Notes: generated from the sequence alone by a model not told the origin. A stretch of DNA of 25,023 nt from JBMOPD01 sp049323615 (GCA_049323615.1 JBMOPD010000090.1:1-25023); one strand, 5' to 3'; positions 6,811 through 14,754 are shown, counted from the stretch's first letter. Translations and numbers: made by a program.

Positions 6811-7454
6811 TTCAATATCGGCTTGGTAACGGATATAAACTCGGCAAACTTATGGGCGGTCTGGGCCACGTCCCCCTGTACGCTTTCAATGGGGAGGTGG
6901 ATTTTCAACCGGTACTTGCCGGTGGCTTCCACCTTGGGGAGTTCCCTTTCCAGTGTGCTGCCCAATTTCTTTTCGATCTCCGATTTCATCTCCAGCAGCG
7001 GCAAAAACACCTGCTTTTTGTGTCCGTCCATGACCAGGTCCAGCACCAATAAATCCTGCCCCCTGCTGGGCCCTTTCCTGGGCCTGGTTCTTCCTATCCG
7101 GTAATATATATTGGTATTGTCAAACACCTTTACGCATTTCCAGGATTCAACTATGCCAAGGCTCTGTCCCGGCAGTGAAAAAACAATGTTAATACCTTTT
7201 GGGTCCAGCAATTTCTTAACTTCAAGCAAAACTTCATCCACAAACTCATCAAAGGATTTTGAGCTGATGGGCTGGCTTTTTTGAGGAATATCCTTCTCTT
7301 CCCTGAGCCACTTTTCAAACCAGTCCAATGCTTTTTTAATGTCGTAGCTGCCGCCGGGACTGTCCGCAGATCTTTCCCGGTGCCTTCTTTCAAGATCCTT
7401 CAAGAACGCCTTTTTCCGCCGATTGAATATTTCAATAAAATTTTTATCGGTCAC
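6792..7454 (-). CDS. conserved-looking protein of unknown function, 220 aa
   Basis: Soluble, highly charged 220-residue protein with no signal peptide or membrane segment. The N-terminus (1-60) is strongly basic and helical (NRRKKAFLKDLERRHRER). The centre (about 75-150) looks alpha/beta, with VLLEVKKLLDPKGINIVFSL and DLLVLDLVMDGHKKQVFLPLL. The C-terminus (GSTLERELPKVEATGKYRLKI) vaguely recalls DUF4268-type proteins, but I would not assign it. The GTG start (7452-7454) overlaps the stop of an upstream 23-codon ORF (GTGA), and AGGGAGCGG lies about 6 nt before it. It is the last gene of the TSUP2 operon and converges with TSUP1 with a 19-bp overlap. It may be an operon-linked cytoplasmic partner of the transporter (inference). 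Confidence 0.75.
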   Translation of the reverse strand: MTDKNFIEIFNRRKKAFLKDLERRHRERSADSPGGSYDIKKALDWFEKWLREEKDIPQKSQPISSKSFDEFVDEVLLEVKKLLDPKGINIVFSLPGQSLGIVESWKCVKVFDNTNIYYRIGRTRPRKGPSRGQDLLVLDLVMDGHKKQVFLPLLEMKSEIEKKLGSTLERELPKVEATGKYRLKIHLPIESVQGDVAQTAHKFAEFISVTKPILNQFGIT

Positions 7455-7522
7455 GGTATACCGCTCCCTTTACCAGCAATTATTTTTTCCAGGTCTCCAT
7501 GACTTTTTAAAAAATTCACCAT
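7451..7522 (-). CDS. 23-codon micro-ORF coupled to both neighbours
   Basis: The peptide has 23 residues, starts MVNFLKSHGDLEKII and ends GKGSGIP. Its ATG (7520-7522) overlaps the TGA of the upstream DUF1634-like gene as TGATG, and GGGAGG lies 6-7 nt before it inside that gene. Its TGA (7451-7453) overlaps the GTG start of the downstream 220-aa gene as GTGA, and the ribosome binding site of that gene lies within it. It may be a genuine tiny gene or a translational-coupling relay. No family is recognised and it could be fortuitous. Confidence 0.4.
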   Translation of the reverse strand: MVNFLKSHGDLEKIIAGKGSGIP

Positions 7523-7995
7523 CAGTGACCTCCCGATCCCAGTAACCCTGAAGCTGCCAAAACCAGGACCACCACTTCCGCAATCACCAGAGCAGAGTAT
7601 ATGTTGTCTTTTTTGCGAAGGTAGGCCGGCAGTAAAATCAGGTAACCGATAACGGTCAGAACGCCCAGCCAGGCTATACCAATCAGCGGCAGGAAGTCCC
7701 CGTATTTTACCATGCCCAGCCATCCCCAGCCGTTCGGGACCTGCGCCGCCTCCAGGTACGCCGAGGATTTCATTCCCCAGTATTGTTGTATTTGGGAAGG
7801 TTCAATATACGTCGGCGTGATCCCGGTGACATACAGTATAAACGTTATGGTAAGGATTGCTATCCCGGCCCAGGAGCCGTACAGTAAAAGGTTTGCATAC
7901 TTTATCTGCTCCTGGGGCACCTCCACCTTCACCGGCGTACTGTTTTTCCCCGCCGCTACTTTTGTTTGCCCGTTATTCATCTTTATTTCAGCCAT
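7522..7995 (-). CDS. DUF1634-like membrane protein
   Basis: A 157-residue protein with a soluble, charged N-terminal tail (1-30) and three hydrophobic spans: about 35-60 (LLLYGSWAGIAILTITFILY), about 100-127 (FLPLIGIAWLGVLTVIGYLI) and about 134-153 (ALVIAEVVVLVLAASGLLG). The C-terminal two-span hairpin with LPAYLRKKDNIYSALVI resembles DUF1634 proteins, which are commonly encoded next to TSUP transporters. The overall length is greater than typical and the loop after span 1 (GITPTYIEPSQIQQYWG) is specific. It begins 4 bp after the TSUP2 stop, so the two are co-transcribed. It is probably an accessory membrane subunit of the transporter (inference from family and operon). Its stop overlaps the start of the downstream micro-ORF. 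Confidence 0.7.
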   Translation of the reverse strand: MAEIKMNNGQTKVAAGKNSTPVKVEVPQEQIKYANLLLYGSWAGIAILTITFILYVTGITPTYIEPSQIQQYWGMKSSAYLEAAQVPNGWGWLGMVKYGDFLPLIGIAWLGVLTVIGYLILLPAYLRKKDNIYSALVIAEVVVLVLAASGLLGSGGH

Positions 7996-7999
7996 ATTA

Positions 8000-8956
8000 T
8001 TACCCCCAAATCCCCAGTCCCTTTAAGAGAGACCTGATTCCGGCGAACAGCAGCATAACAATAACCAGGTACCTGACTGCCTTGGGTTTGGCCCCGGCCA
8101 GCAGTCTTACTCCCACCAGCGAGCCCAACATTATGCCGACCACCGATGGAACCGCAATAATAGGCAGTACTGCGCCCTGATTTATGTAAATCCAGGCTGC
8201 CGATGTATCCGTAATGGAGAGCAGGAACTTGCTGGAGCCGACAGCTATTTTCAGAGGCGCGCCCATCAGCAGGTTGAGCACAGGAACATTTGCCCATCCG
8301 GCCCCCAGGCCGAACATGCCGGCTACCGTTCCTATAAAGATAAACATCAGAAAGCCCTGCGGGGTTCTCCATACGGCCCAGTCCACTGTTTTGCCGGAGG
8401 TTGCCTCGTAGTAGGACCCTTCGATACCCAATTTTTTGCTTAACGTGTCCCTGGCCCCCACGGCCGGAAACTCACTGTTTTTTGAAAAGATAAACAGTAT
8501 GGCAATAAATGTTATAGTGATGCCCAGGGCCGTCTGGGTTATATTGGTGGGCAGGGCCAGCCCCAGAAAGGCGCCTATAATACTGAAGGCGGAGGCAATC
8601 AGAGCCACCGGCAGCGCCAGCCTTAAATTGGCCAGGTTTGCCTTCAGCAAGCCGGGACCGGCTGCCAGAGCCCCCGCCAGCGCCACTATCAGGCCGGCGC
8701 CCCTGACAAAGTCCAGGTGGAAGGGGAAAAAGCTTCCCACGATGGGTACAAAAAGGACTCCTCCGCCTACTCCGGCCAGAACGGCTAAAACTCCCATCAC
8801 AAACGTCACCACAAACAATAACAGAGGCCATACCCACCAAGGCGTGCCCGGGCTTCCGGAGGCCGCCTGCACTGATGCTGATATATTGCCTGCCACCGGG
8901 GATGTGGCTGCCGTTGATGCCAGCATAGTGGCCTTACCAATAACACACTCAAGCAT
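8000..8956 (-). CDS. TSUP (TauE/SafE) family anion transporter
   Basis: A second TSUP transporter, 318 aa. A hydrophilic N-terminal extension rich in Ala, Ser and Thr (about residues 1-40) precedes the first span (WWVWPLLLFVVTFVMGVLAV). Half-repeat signatures are AGVGGGVLFVPIVGSFFPF and GMFGLGAGWANVPVLNLLMG, separated by a long cytoplasmic loop (about 165-200, KNSEFPAVGARDTLSKKLG). That loop and extension are absent from the other TSUP protein at 5851, so the two are not recent duplicates. GGAGGGG lies about 6 nt upstream of the ATG. It heads an operon with the DUF1634-like gene, the micro-ORF and the 220-aa gene. A divergent NtrB/NtrC-like pair starts about 600 bp away and may regulate it; this is inference. 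Confidence 0.9.
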   Translation of the reverse strand: MLECVIGKATMLASTAATSPVAGNISASVQAASGSPGTPWWVWPLLLFVVTFVMGVLAVLAGVGGGVLFVPIVGSFFPFHLDFVRGAGLIVALAGALAAGPGLLKANLANLRLALPVALIASAFSIIGAFLGLALPTNITQTALGITITFIAILFIFSKNSEFPAVGARDTLSKKLGIEGSYYEATSGKTVDWAVWRTPQGFLMFIFIGTVAGMFGLGAGWANVPVLNLLMGAPLKIAVGSSKFLLSITDTSAAWIYINQGAVLPIIAVPSVVGIMLGSLVGVRLLAGAKPKAVRYLVIVMLLFAGIRSLLKGLGIWG

Positions 8957-9051
8957 ATTATGTCCCCTCCAAGGTTACTGACAGTTTATTGCTTTCTTCC
9001 AGATAATTCTTTTGAACAATAAATTATTAATCATTATTTATTTGTCTTGAT

Positions 9052-9069
9052 GTGTTTGTTTTCAAACAC
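9052..9069. promoter_or_regulatory. operator-like palindrome GTGTTTG-N4-CAAACAC
   Basis: A perfect 7-bp inverted repeat with a TTTT centre, about 100 bp upstream of the TSUP2 start codon. Neither arm is followed by a T-tract typical of a terminator, so a protein-binding site is more likely. Confidence 0.4.
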
Positions 9070-9221
9070 CCCCCTTTACCTTTTTATTTAGCAACGGCCA
9101 CCGGGCCGGATAACTGGTCGAACCCTATTGCACAAGTATTTCTCCGTTTTGGCGCCCTTGCCCGTATAGCGACAGGTATCATTTGACCCATGATAAAAGT
9201 GCAAAATCCTACTTTCTGACT

Positions 9222-9250
9222 GCTGTACTGTATGATATAATACAGTCAGC
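9222..9250. promoter_or_regulatory. extended dyad around CTGTAT-N6-ATACAG
   Basis: CTGTAT (9228-9233) and ATACAG (9240-9245) pair perfectly. GCTG (9222-9225) and CAGC (9247-9250) extend the stem across a small asymmetric bulge. It lies mid-way between the divergent transcription units and could be an operator or a cruciform-forming site. Confidence 0.4.
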
Positions 9251-9288
9251 TGACCGGTTAACTTTAATCAATACTGGCTCTCCCAGGT

Positions 9289-9308
9289 ATTGTTCATTAT
9301 TGAACAAT
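9289..9308. promoter_or_regulatory. operator-like palindrome ATTGTTCA-N4-TGAACAAT
   Basis: A perfect 8-bp inverted repeat with TTAT centre. The half site TTGAACAAT also occurs alone at about 9012-9020, nearer TSUP2, and ATTGTTCA recurs near 16875, upstream of the acyl-CoA synthetase gene. The pattern suits a dimeric regulator. Confidence 0.45.
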
Positions 9309-9573
9309 GGCGCTGCCAACCAGTCCGGGTCCATTTATAGTATCCGGCCGATCAGTTTTTCTTCAGTCGTCACTAAACCTATGCACTATCCGTGCCTGCA
9401 ATAATGACTCTGCGAGCTCTTATTTTGCACTACAAGTCACCATCATAACCATTTAAAACTGTCTATTATCAGACACCCTTTTTAAAAAATCAATGTTTTA
9501 GCGTTGTGATATTAGTTACAATTTATTAATGAATTGTCTGATATCATACAATCTGGCTGTAGGGGAACAAAAA

Positions 9574-11154
9574 ATGGCATTATTAAAAAATTTTTTTGAT
9601 AAATTCATGCACCAGAGCCTGCGCTTCCAATTCCTTTTGGTTGTCGCCTCCCTGCTTGTCATCCCGGTGCTGGCCATGTTTTATGACATCTTTTTCGCCT
9701 CCAAGAGCGACGAGGTGATGATCCTCGACCACCAGGAGAGGCTTAGCTCCATAGTGGAGACCAGAATAGTCCCGGGAATCCAGGAATCTCTCAATAAAAA
9801 ATTGAAGGAGAATAACGCCAGGAACATCGCCCCCGAAACGTGGGCCGTTTACCTCCGTGAAGCCTTCAGCGAGGTGGCCGAACCCCTTGTCTCAAGCTTC
9901 CCCGGGGTAAGGTTCGGGCTGTACCTGCCGGATAGCCAGCAGATATATGTGCACGGTTTTCTCCATCAATACCGCTACCTTTCCCCCGATGAGGCCCTGG
10001 AAAGGGAAAGAAGGATACTGAACGAGGCCGATTCCGGCCTGGTGGCGGTGGTCGCCAGCCGCAGGCCCCTGTCCAGGCTGACCAGCAGTTTAAAGGATGA
10101 AACCTTTGAGTACCTTACCCCTGTATTTGTGGATGGCAAGCTGATGGCGGTGGCCTGGGCCGATGAAAGGCTGCACCCTATTTTTGCCCAAAGCCGCAGC
10201 TTCCGGATGGTGAGCAGGTATATCATTCTGCTGGTAATTTTTATTGGCGCAGTCGGAGCCCTGATGGTCATTCACAACCTGACCAGCAGTGTTTCCAGTA
10301 TCAAAAAAGGTCTGAAGGATATGGAAAAGGATTTGACCAAGCTTCTCCCCGAGTTGCCGGGAGAGGCCGGGCAGATGGCCCAGGCCATCAATAAAATGGC
10401 CATTTCCCTGGCCGAAAAAGAAAGACTGGAATATGAAATGCAGAGGTCGGAGAAACTGGCCTCCCTGGGGCGCCTGGTGACCGGTGTGGCCCATGAACTG
10501 CGCAACCCCATCGGTGTGGTCAAAGCCACGGTGCAGGTGATGGAAAATGAGTACGGCAACAACGTCCCGGGTATGGGAGAGTTTACCAAAGTGATCAAGG
10601 AGCAGGTAGACAGGCAGAACAGGGTTATCCAGGAACTGCTTGATTTCGGCAGGCCCAGCAAGCAGATGGTACAGCCGGTGGATATAAACTCCCTGCTGGA
10701 AAAGGTGCTCACCTTTACCTCACCCATGCTGCGGCAGAATAACATAAATCTTGAGGTGAAATTTGACCCGGGACTGCCCAAGGTGACGGTGGACGCCTCA
10801 AGGATCAAACAGGTATTCGTAAACATGATCCTCAACGCCATCCAGGCCATGCCGGATGGGGGAAAGCTGGCTATAAACACCCACCTGCAGGATGATTTTA
10901 TTTGTACGGAATTCAGCGACACCGGTATGGGTATAGAACCCGACGAATTGACCAGGATTTTTGATCCCTTTTACACCACAAAGGAATCCGGCACCGGGCT
11001 GGGGCTTTCCATCAGCCACCAGATAATAAAAAGCCACAACGGCACCATACACGTAATCAGCACACCTGGTGAAGGAACGGTTTTCAAGGTAAAATTACCT
11101 TTAAAGACAGATCAGGGAGGCGCCAATTATGATTCCCAAGATACTGATAATTGA
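9574..11154 (+). CDS. NtrB/ZraS-like sensor histidine kinase
   Basis: Membrane histidine kinase, 526 aa from the chosen start. TM1 is about residues 18-42, an extracytoplasmic sensor of about 170 residues follows, TM2 is about 216-235 and a HAMP linker runs to about 285. The HisKA domain has H307 in VTGVAHELRNPIG. The HATPase domain has the N-box FVNMILNAIQAMPDGG, G1 FSDTGMGIEP, the F-box FDPFYTTK and G2 GTGLGLSI. The start at 9574 is preferred because AGGGGA (9561-9566) lies 7 nt before it; the frame is open back to an ATG at 9529 that has no ribosome binding site. The last 26 bp overlap the sigma-54 activator gene, so the two are a cognate, translationally coupled pair. The extracytoplasmic domain suggests an external ligand, perhaps an anion handled by the divergent TSUP system (inference). 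Confidence 0.93.
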   Translation: MALLKNFFDKFMHQSLRFQFLLVVASLLVIPVLAMFYDIFFASKSDEVMILDHQERLSSIVETRIVPGIQESLNKKLKENNARNIAPETWAVYLREAFSEVAEPLVSSFPGVRFGLYLPDSQQIYVHGFLHQYRYLSPDEALERERRILNEADSGLVAVVASRRPLSRLTSSLKDETFEYLTPVFVDGKLMAVAWADERLHPIFAQSRSFRMVSRYIILLVIFIGAVGALMVIHNLTSSVSSIKKGLKDMEKDLTKLLPELPGEAGQMAQAINKMAISLAEKERLEYEMQRSEKLASLGRLVTGVAHELRNPIGVVKATVQVMENEYGNNVPGMGEFTKVIKEQVDRQNRVIQELLDFGRPSKQMVQPVDINSLLEKVLTFTSPMLRQNNINLEVKFDPGLPKVTVDASRIKQVFVNMILNAIQAMPDGGKLAINTHLQDDFICTEFSDTGMGIEPDELTRIFDPFYTTKESGTGLGLSISHQIIKSHNGTIHVISTPGEGTVFKVKLPLKTDQGGANYDSQDTDN

Positions 11155-12481
11155 CGACGAGGAGCATATGTGCTGGGCCCTTGAGCGGGCGATGAAACAG
11201 GAAGGATACCAGGTGCTGACCACCACCCGCGGGCGGGCCGGGCTTGAACTGATCAGGGAAGAAGCGCCGTCCCTGGTCATCCTTGATCTGAAAATGCCCG
11301 AGATGGACGGCATGGAGGTACTTAAGCAGGCCAAGCAAATAAATCCCAAACTGCCCGTGATCATGCTCACCGCCCACGGAACCATAGAAACGGCCATTGA
11401 GGCCATGAAAATAGGAGCCTCCGACTACCTGGCCAAGCCCTTTGACCTTGACGAACTGAAGATGGTAATCAAACAGAATCTGGTTATGAGCCAGCTGGTG
11501 AATGAGGTCAACTTCCTGCGTTCCGAGCTGACCAAAAAATACCGCAAGATGATTGGTGAAAGCCCGGCTATCAAGGAAGTTAGCCGCCTTATAGAAAAGG
11601 TGGCCAACAGCAACGCCACTGTGTTGATTACCGGCGAAAGCGGCACCGGCAAAGAAGTGGCGGCAGTGGCCATACACCAGAACAGCCCCAGGCGCGAATA
11701 TCCCTTCGTGCCGGTAAACTGTGCCGCCCTGCCGGAAAACCTCCTGGAAAGCGAACTTTTCGGCCATGAAAAAGGAGCCTTTACCGGGGCGGTGGCCAGG
11801 AAGCTGGGCCGTTTTGAGCTGGCCGACAAGGGCACCATATTCCTGGATGAAATAACCGAAATGCCCCTGAGCATGCAGGTAAAACTGCTGCGGGTGCTGC
11901 AGGAAAAATCCTTTGAGAGAGTCGGGGGAACCGAAACCTTCCATGTTGACGTAAGGATTATTGCCGCCACCAACAGGGATATAACCGGCGCCATTGAGAA
12001 AGGCCAGTTCAGGGAGGACCTGTATTACCGCCTGAACGTGATCCAGATTCACCTGCCTCCCCTGCGGGAGAGAAAGGAAGATATACCGCTTTTGGCCAAT
12101 CATTTCCTGGAAAAGTTAAGGCCCACCTATCTGGTCAACAAGATTACCGACGACGCCTTGAAGCTCCTGCTGAATTACAACTGGCCCGGCAACATCAGGG
12201 AGCTTCAGAACGTGCTGGAGAGGGCCGCCATCATTTCACAAAGCAATGAAATAACCGTGGACGATCTGCCCAAGGATATTCAGCAGTCTGTCCCCATAAA
12301 ATCCGGCGGCGATACCGCGATCAACCTTCCGGACAGTGGTATTTCACTGGAAGAGCTGGAAAAAGAACTTATTATAAAAGCCCTTGAAAAAAGTAAAGGC
12401 AACCAGACCAGGGCGGCCCAGCTTTTGGGAATAACCCGTTCGGCCCTTCTGTACCGCATTCAAAAACACGGGCTTGGTTGA
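11129..12481 (+). CDS. NtrC-family sigma-54-dependent response regulator
   Basis: Enhancer-binding response regulator, 450 aa, canonical length. The receiver (1-120) has D9-D10 and phospho-acceptor D53 (VILDLKMPEMDG). The AAA+ domain (about 140-375) has Walker A GESGTGKE (K175), the sigma-54 contact loop GAFTGA (216-221) and Walker B IFLDE (D240-E241). A Fis-type helix-turn-helix (about 410-450, QTRAAQLLGITRSALLYRI) ends the protein. GAFTGA is intact, so activation of sigma-54 RNA polymerase is expected. GGGAGG lies about 8 nt before the ATG, inside the kinase gene. The only well-spaced sigma-54-type promoter I find in the window belongs to the CBS gene at 4229, about 6 kb away, making that gene a candidate target together with genes elsewhere. 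Confidence 0.96.
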   Translation: MIPKILIIDDEEHMCWALERAMKQEGYQVLTTTRGRAGLELIREEAPSLVILDLKMPEMDGMEVLKQAKQINPKLPVIMLTAHGTIETAIEAMKIGASDYLAKPFDLDELKMVIKQNLVMSQLVNEVNFLRSELTKKYRKMIGESPAIKEVSRLIEKVANSNATVLITGESGTGKEVAAVAIHQNSPRREYPFVPVNCAALPENLLESELFGHEKGAFTGAVARKLGRFELADKGTIFLDEITEMPLSMQVKLLRVLQEKSFERVGGTETFHVDVRIIAATNRDITGAIEKGQFREDLYYRLNVIQIHLPPLRERKEDIPLLANHFLEKLRPTYLVNKITDDALKLLLNYNWPGNIRELQNVLERAAIISQSNEITVDDLPKDIQQSVPIKSGGDTAINLPDSGISLEELEKELIIKALEKSKGNQTRAAQLLGITRSALLYRIQKHGLG

Positions 12482-12487
12482 AAAAGA

Positions 12488-12511
12488 AAAAGACGGTTAG
12501 TACAGTCTTTT
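12488..12511 (+). terminator. weak hairpin after the two-component operon
   Basis: AAAAGAC (12488-12494) and GTCTTTT (12505-12511) form a 7-bp stem with a 10-nt loop immediately after the activator stop codon. The stem is A/T-rich and the following T-tract is short, so termination may be partial, with read-through towards acuA. Confidence 0.4.
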
Positions 12512-12732
12512 ATCTGAGGATTTAAAAAAGAGTTAATCGAGGGTGGCGATAAATTCCGTTAAAAAATCGGATAAAATTAATAAGAAAAAGAAGGATTTAT
12601 TGGATCTGTATCAGAATATTTTTGTAACCGGTGGCAATATCTATATAAAGTTCCAAACTCTCTGTTTGCAAGGAGGTATTCCGGGTAAAGATAGGATCTA
12701 TTATAAATACTATTTAATAGCGGTGGTGAACA

Positions 12733-13359
12733 ATGATTTCAACAAATATAGAAAAGCATGCCGAATTAGCTACCCCTCATGGCCCGGTTTATATTGAAGG
12801 GCCGGTCAACGAAGAGTATTTAAAAAACCTTAATATGGATAAAAGGCTGGCCAATTTTCGAATGTCCGACAGGCAGCATGAAGCACTGTGCATAATATCC
12901 CGTTCTCCTGAGGGCATTGTTTATATTGCTAGAAGTAATCAGGAAATTGTCGGCTATGTCGTATTCCATTACCCAAGCCAGTTTTCCAGGTGGAGCAAGC
13001 ACCCCCGTGTCCTGGAACTGGGGGCCATCGAAGTAAGCAGCAAGTTCAAACGGCTTGGGCTGGGGACGCAGCTGCTGAAGGCCGCTTTCAGCAACCCCGT
13101 GATGGAAGAATACATTATAATAACCACTGAATTTTTCTGGCACTGGGATTTAAAGGACAGCGGCCTGGACGTGTGGAATTACCAGCGGATGCTGACCAAG
13201 CTTTTCGGCAGCGTCCACTTTAAAAAGCGGCGCACCGACGACCCGGAAATTCTCGAGCACCCGGCAAACATGCTGATGGTCCGGGTAGGCACAAGGGTAT
13301 CCGAAACATATATAAAAAGCTTTGAAGATATGTTATACCAGCAATCCATAGTTGAATAA
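12733..13359 (+). CDS. acuA: AcuA-type GNAT protein acetyltransferase
   Basis: A 208-aa GNAT acetyltransferase closely matching AcuA in length and layout. The acetyl-CoA-binding motif is R-L-G-L-G-T in KFKRLGLGTQLLK (about residues 97-115). AcuA-type signatures surround it: RQHEALCIISRSPEG, VLELGAIEVSS, YIIITTEFFWHWDLK, GLDVWNY and TDDPEILEHPANMLMVRVG. In Bacillus subtilis AcuA acetylates and inactivates acetyl-CoA synthetase. GGTGGTGA just upstream supports the ATG at 12733. AcuB and AcuC, which accompany it in Bacillus, are not adjacent. A likely substrate class, an AMP-forming acyl-CoA synthetase, is encoded 3.7 kb away at 17066. A strong terminator follows, so the gene is monocistronic or read from the two-component operon. 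Confidence 0.88.
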   Translation: MISTNIEKHAELATPHGPVYIEGPVNEEYLKNLNMDKRLANFRMSDRQHEALCIISRSPEGIVYIARSNQEIVGYVVFHYPSQFSRWSKHPRVLELGAIEVSSKFKRLGLGTQLLKAAFSNPVMEEYIIITTEFFWHWDLKDSGLDVWNYQRMLTKLFGSVHFKKRRTDDPEILEHPANMLMVRVGTRVSETYIKSFEDMLYQQSIVE

Positions 13360-13375
13360 AGGCATCGAATAATCA

Positions 13376-13413
13376 GGGGGATGCCTCTCTATCAGGCACC
13401 CCCCTTTATTTTT
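13376..13413. terminator. strong hairpin terminator between acuA and the VanW gene
   Basis: GGGGG-A-TGCCT (13376-13386), a CTCTATC loop and AGGCA-CCCCC (13394-13403) form a 10-bp stem with one bulge. A T-rich tract follows (13405-13413, TTTATTTTT). It ends acuA and lies just before the 3' end of the convergent VanW gene. Confidence 0.85.
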
Positions 13414-13419
13414 GCCATA

Positions 13420-14754
13420 TTAAAATCCCACTTCGATAATCTTGGGGTCCGGCGGGTAATAGTCATTGGATATCAAGTCCCGTCTCACTTTGCCGCCCTC
13501 AAACACCAACACCCTGAATACCGAAACATCAAACCCCGGGGAACCCTCGGAAATATTGTTTGTTTGCCCCGGTTTCAGGCGGGAGTTGCTTTTCATTACT
13601 ATTCCCGGCGGGATCGTTTTTACTGCGGTTTCAATCTTGTATATAGTATTCTGCTCTTTATGTCCCACAATGGTAATCTTGACGTACCCGTTTGCCGGTT
13701 CGGTGGAGGTAATGATATATACCGGCCAGTCAAGATTGTTTTTGAACCGGAAATCCATTAAACCCTCCGCCACGGTTGCATCCAGGCCTGGAGGCACGTA
13801 CTTTACCGGCCTGGAGTGGGGGTGGCGCTCAACAACCTCCAGGCCCGACAGGAGGGCAGCCCCGTAAAGGGTTGTGGAAACCTGGCAGACTCCCCCCCCG
13901 TAATCATCAACCAGTTGGTCGTCTATAATTACCGGAGCCTTTTGGTAACCGCCCTGCTCGTCAATTGGCGAGATATGCCGGTTAAAAGAAAAAATTTCAC
14001 CGGGCTTGACCAGTATACCGTCAATCTGGCCGGCCGCCCTGGCTATGTTTTTAATACGGCCTTCAGAATAGCTCTCAAACCGGGTGGAGCATTCGCCCAG
14101 AACATCAGTGAGGCCGGAAAGGTCTTGATCTTTAATCCGGGGGGAAACCGGTTTCGAGGCAATGGTTACCCTCGGCACAGCCCCGGCTCTTAATTCCATG
14201 ATTCTGCGCAGGGTTTCAGTGACATCCATTTCCCGGCCGTCCAGGCATGAAACAAGGTTGACTTTTCCGCCCTTCAGGGTAAGCCGGGCATTTTGGGGTT
14301 TTTTTGTATATTCCCGGTTTATTTTGTCTAACTCTTTTTCCATGGCCTCCTGATTAAACTTTACAGACAGGGGAACTTCGGTGCCTCCGGTCCGGTTTCT
14401 CAGCTGCTCCGAAATCCGGCGCACAATCCATCCCCAGTGGCCGACGGCATAGGCCTTCTTCACTGCTTCCCGGTAGTCATAAACAGCCCCTATATCCTTC
14501 ATGGGGATTATCCACTGCCGGCCTTCTCCCTCAAGCACCAGACTGCCGTTTTCCAGGCCCCCGAATCTTTCTCTGAGAACTTCCTCCGCCTTTTCGGGAG
14601 ACAACCTCCCCAGCGGAACACCGGCCGAGGTAACTCCGGGCAATATCCTGCCGGCAGAATTCCCGGCCAGAATAATCCCGGCTATAAAGATGGCCAGGAC
14701 GGTCTGAGTGACAATAATTATTGACAGGACAGTCAGTCTCTTCAGCTTTGACAA
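13420..14754 (-). CDS. VanW-family envelope protein with peptidoglycan-binding-like domain
   Basis: A 444-aa protein with an N-terminal membrane anchor or signal (about residues 8-32, LTVLSIIIVTQTVLAIFIAG), a YkuD-associated or peptidoglycan-binding-4-like region (about 50-185) and a VanW domain (about 210-340). The VanW core motifs are visible: PGEIFSFNRHISP, GYQKAPVI, DYGGGVCQVSTTLY, ERHPHSRPVKYVPPG and DFRFKNN. A C-terminal beta-rich tail with PGFDVSVFRV follows. VanW proteins are extracytoplasmic; their biochemical role is unsettled, although they occur in vancomycin-resistance and spore or cell-wall contexts. The start is a TTG (14752-14754) with no convincing ribosome binding site, so it may depend on coupling to the PRC-barrel gene 43 bp upstream. 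Last gene of a three-gene minus-strand operon. Confidence 0.9.
   Translation of the reverse strand: MSKLKRLTVLSIIIVTQTVLAIFIAGIILAGNSAGRILPGVTSAGVPLGRLSPEKAEEVLRERFGGLENGSLVLEGEGRQWIIPMKDIGAVYDYREAVKKAYAVGHWGWIVRRISEQLRNRTGGTEVPLSVKFNQEAMEKELDKINREYTKKPQNARLTLKGGKVNLVSCLDGREMDVTETLRRIMELRAGAVPRVTIASKPVSPRIKDQDLSGLTDVLGECSTRFESYSEGRIKNIARAAGQIDGILVKPGEIFSFNRHISPIDEQGGYQKAPVIIDDQLVDDYGGGVCQVSTTLYGAALLSGLEVVERHPHSRPVKYVPPGLDATVAEGLMDFRFKNNLDWPVYIITSTEPANGYVKITIVGHKEQNTIYKIETAVKTIPPGIVMKSNSRLKPGQTNNISEGSPGFDVSVFRVLVFEGGKVRRDLISNDYYPPDPKIIEVGF

Larger units (their letters stand above)
8957..9573. other. divergent regulatory region rich in dyads
   Basis: This AT-rich region of about 600 bp separates the TSUP2 operon from the two-component pair. 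It contains three perfect dyads (9052-9069, 9222-9250, 9289-9308), a smaller TGTCT/AGACA dyad at 9460-9475 and an ACAATT/AATTGT dyad near 9519-9538. A 73-codon frame at 9183-9404 has no ribosome binding site and spans two of the dyads, so I do not accept it as a gene. I found no correctly spaced sigma-54 promoter here. Confidence 0.5.

Noticed and set aside
9183..9404. Plus-strand 73-codon frame in the divergent region
   Set aside because: It lacks a ribosome binding site, runs through two palindromes and has no recognisable composition of a protein.
11084..12103. Minus-strand 339-codon frame
   Set aside because: It is a long shadow of the sigma-54 activator gene. The plus-strand frame has complete domains; the antisense product is rich in His, Gly and Phe without motifs.
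12543..12797. GTG-initiated 84-codon frame before acuA
   Set aside because: The supposed ribosome binding site overlaps the start codon, and the frame overlaps the first 65 bp of acuA in another frame; probably an AT-rich leader.
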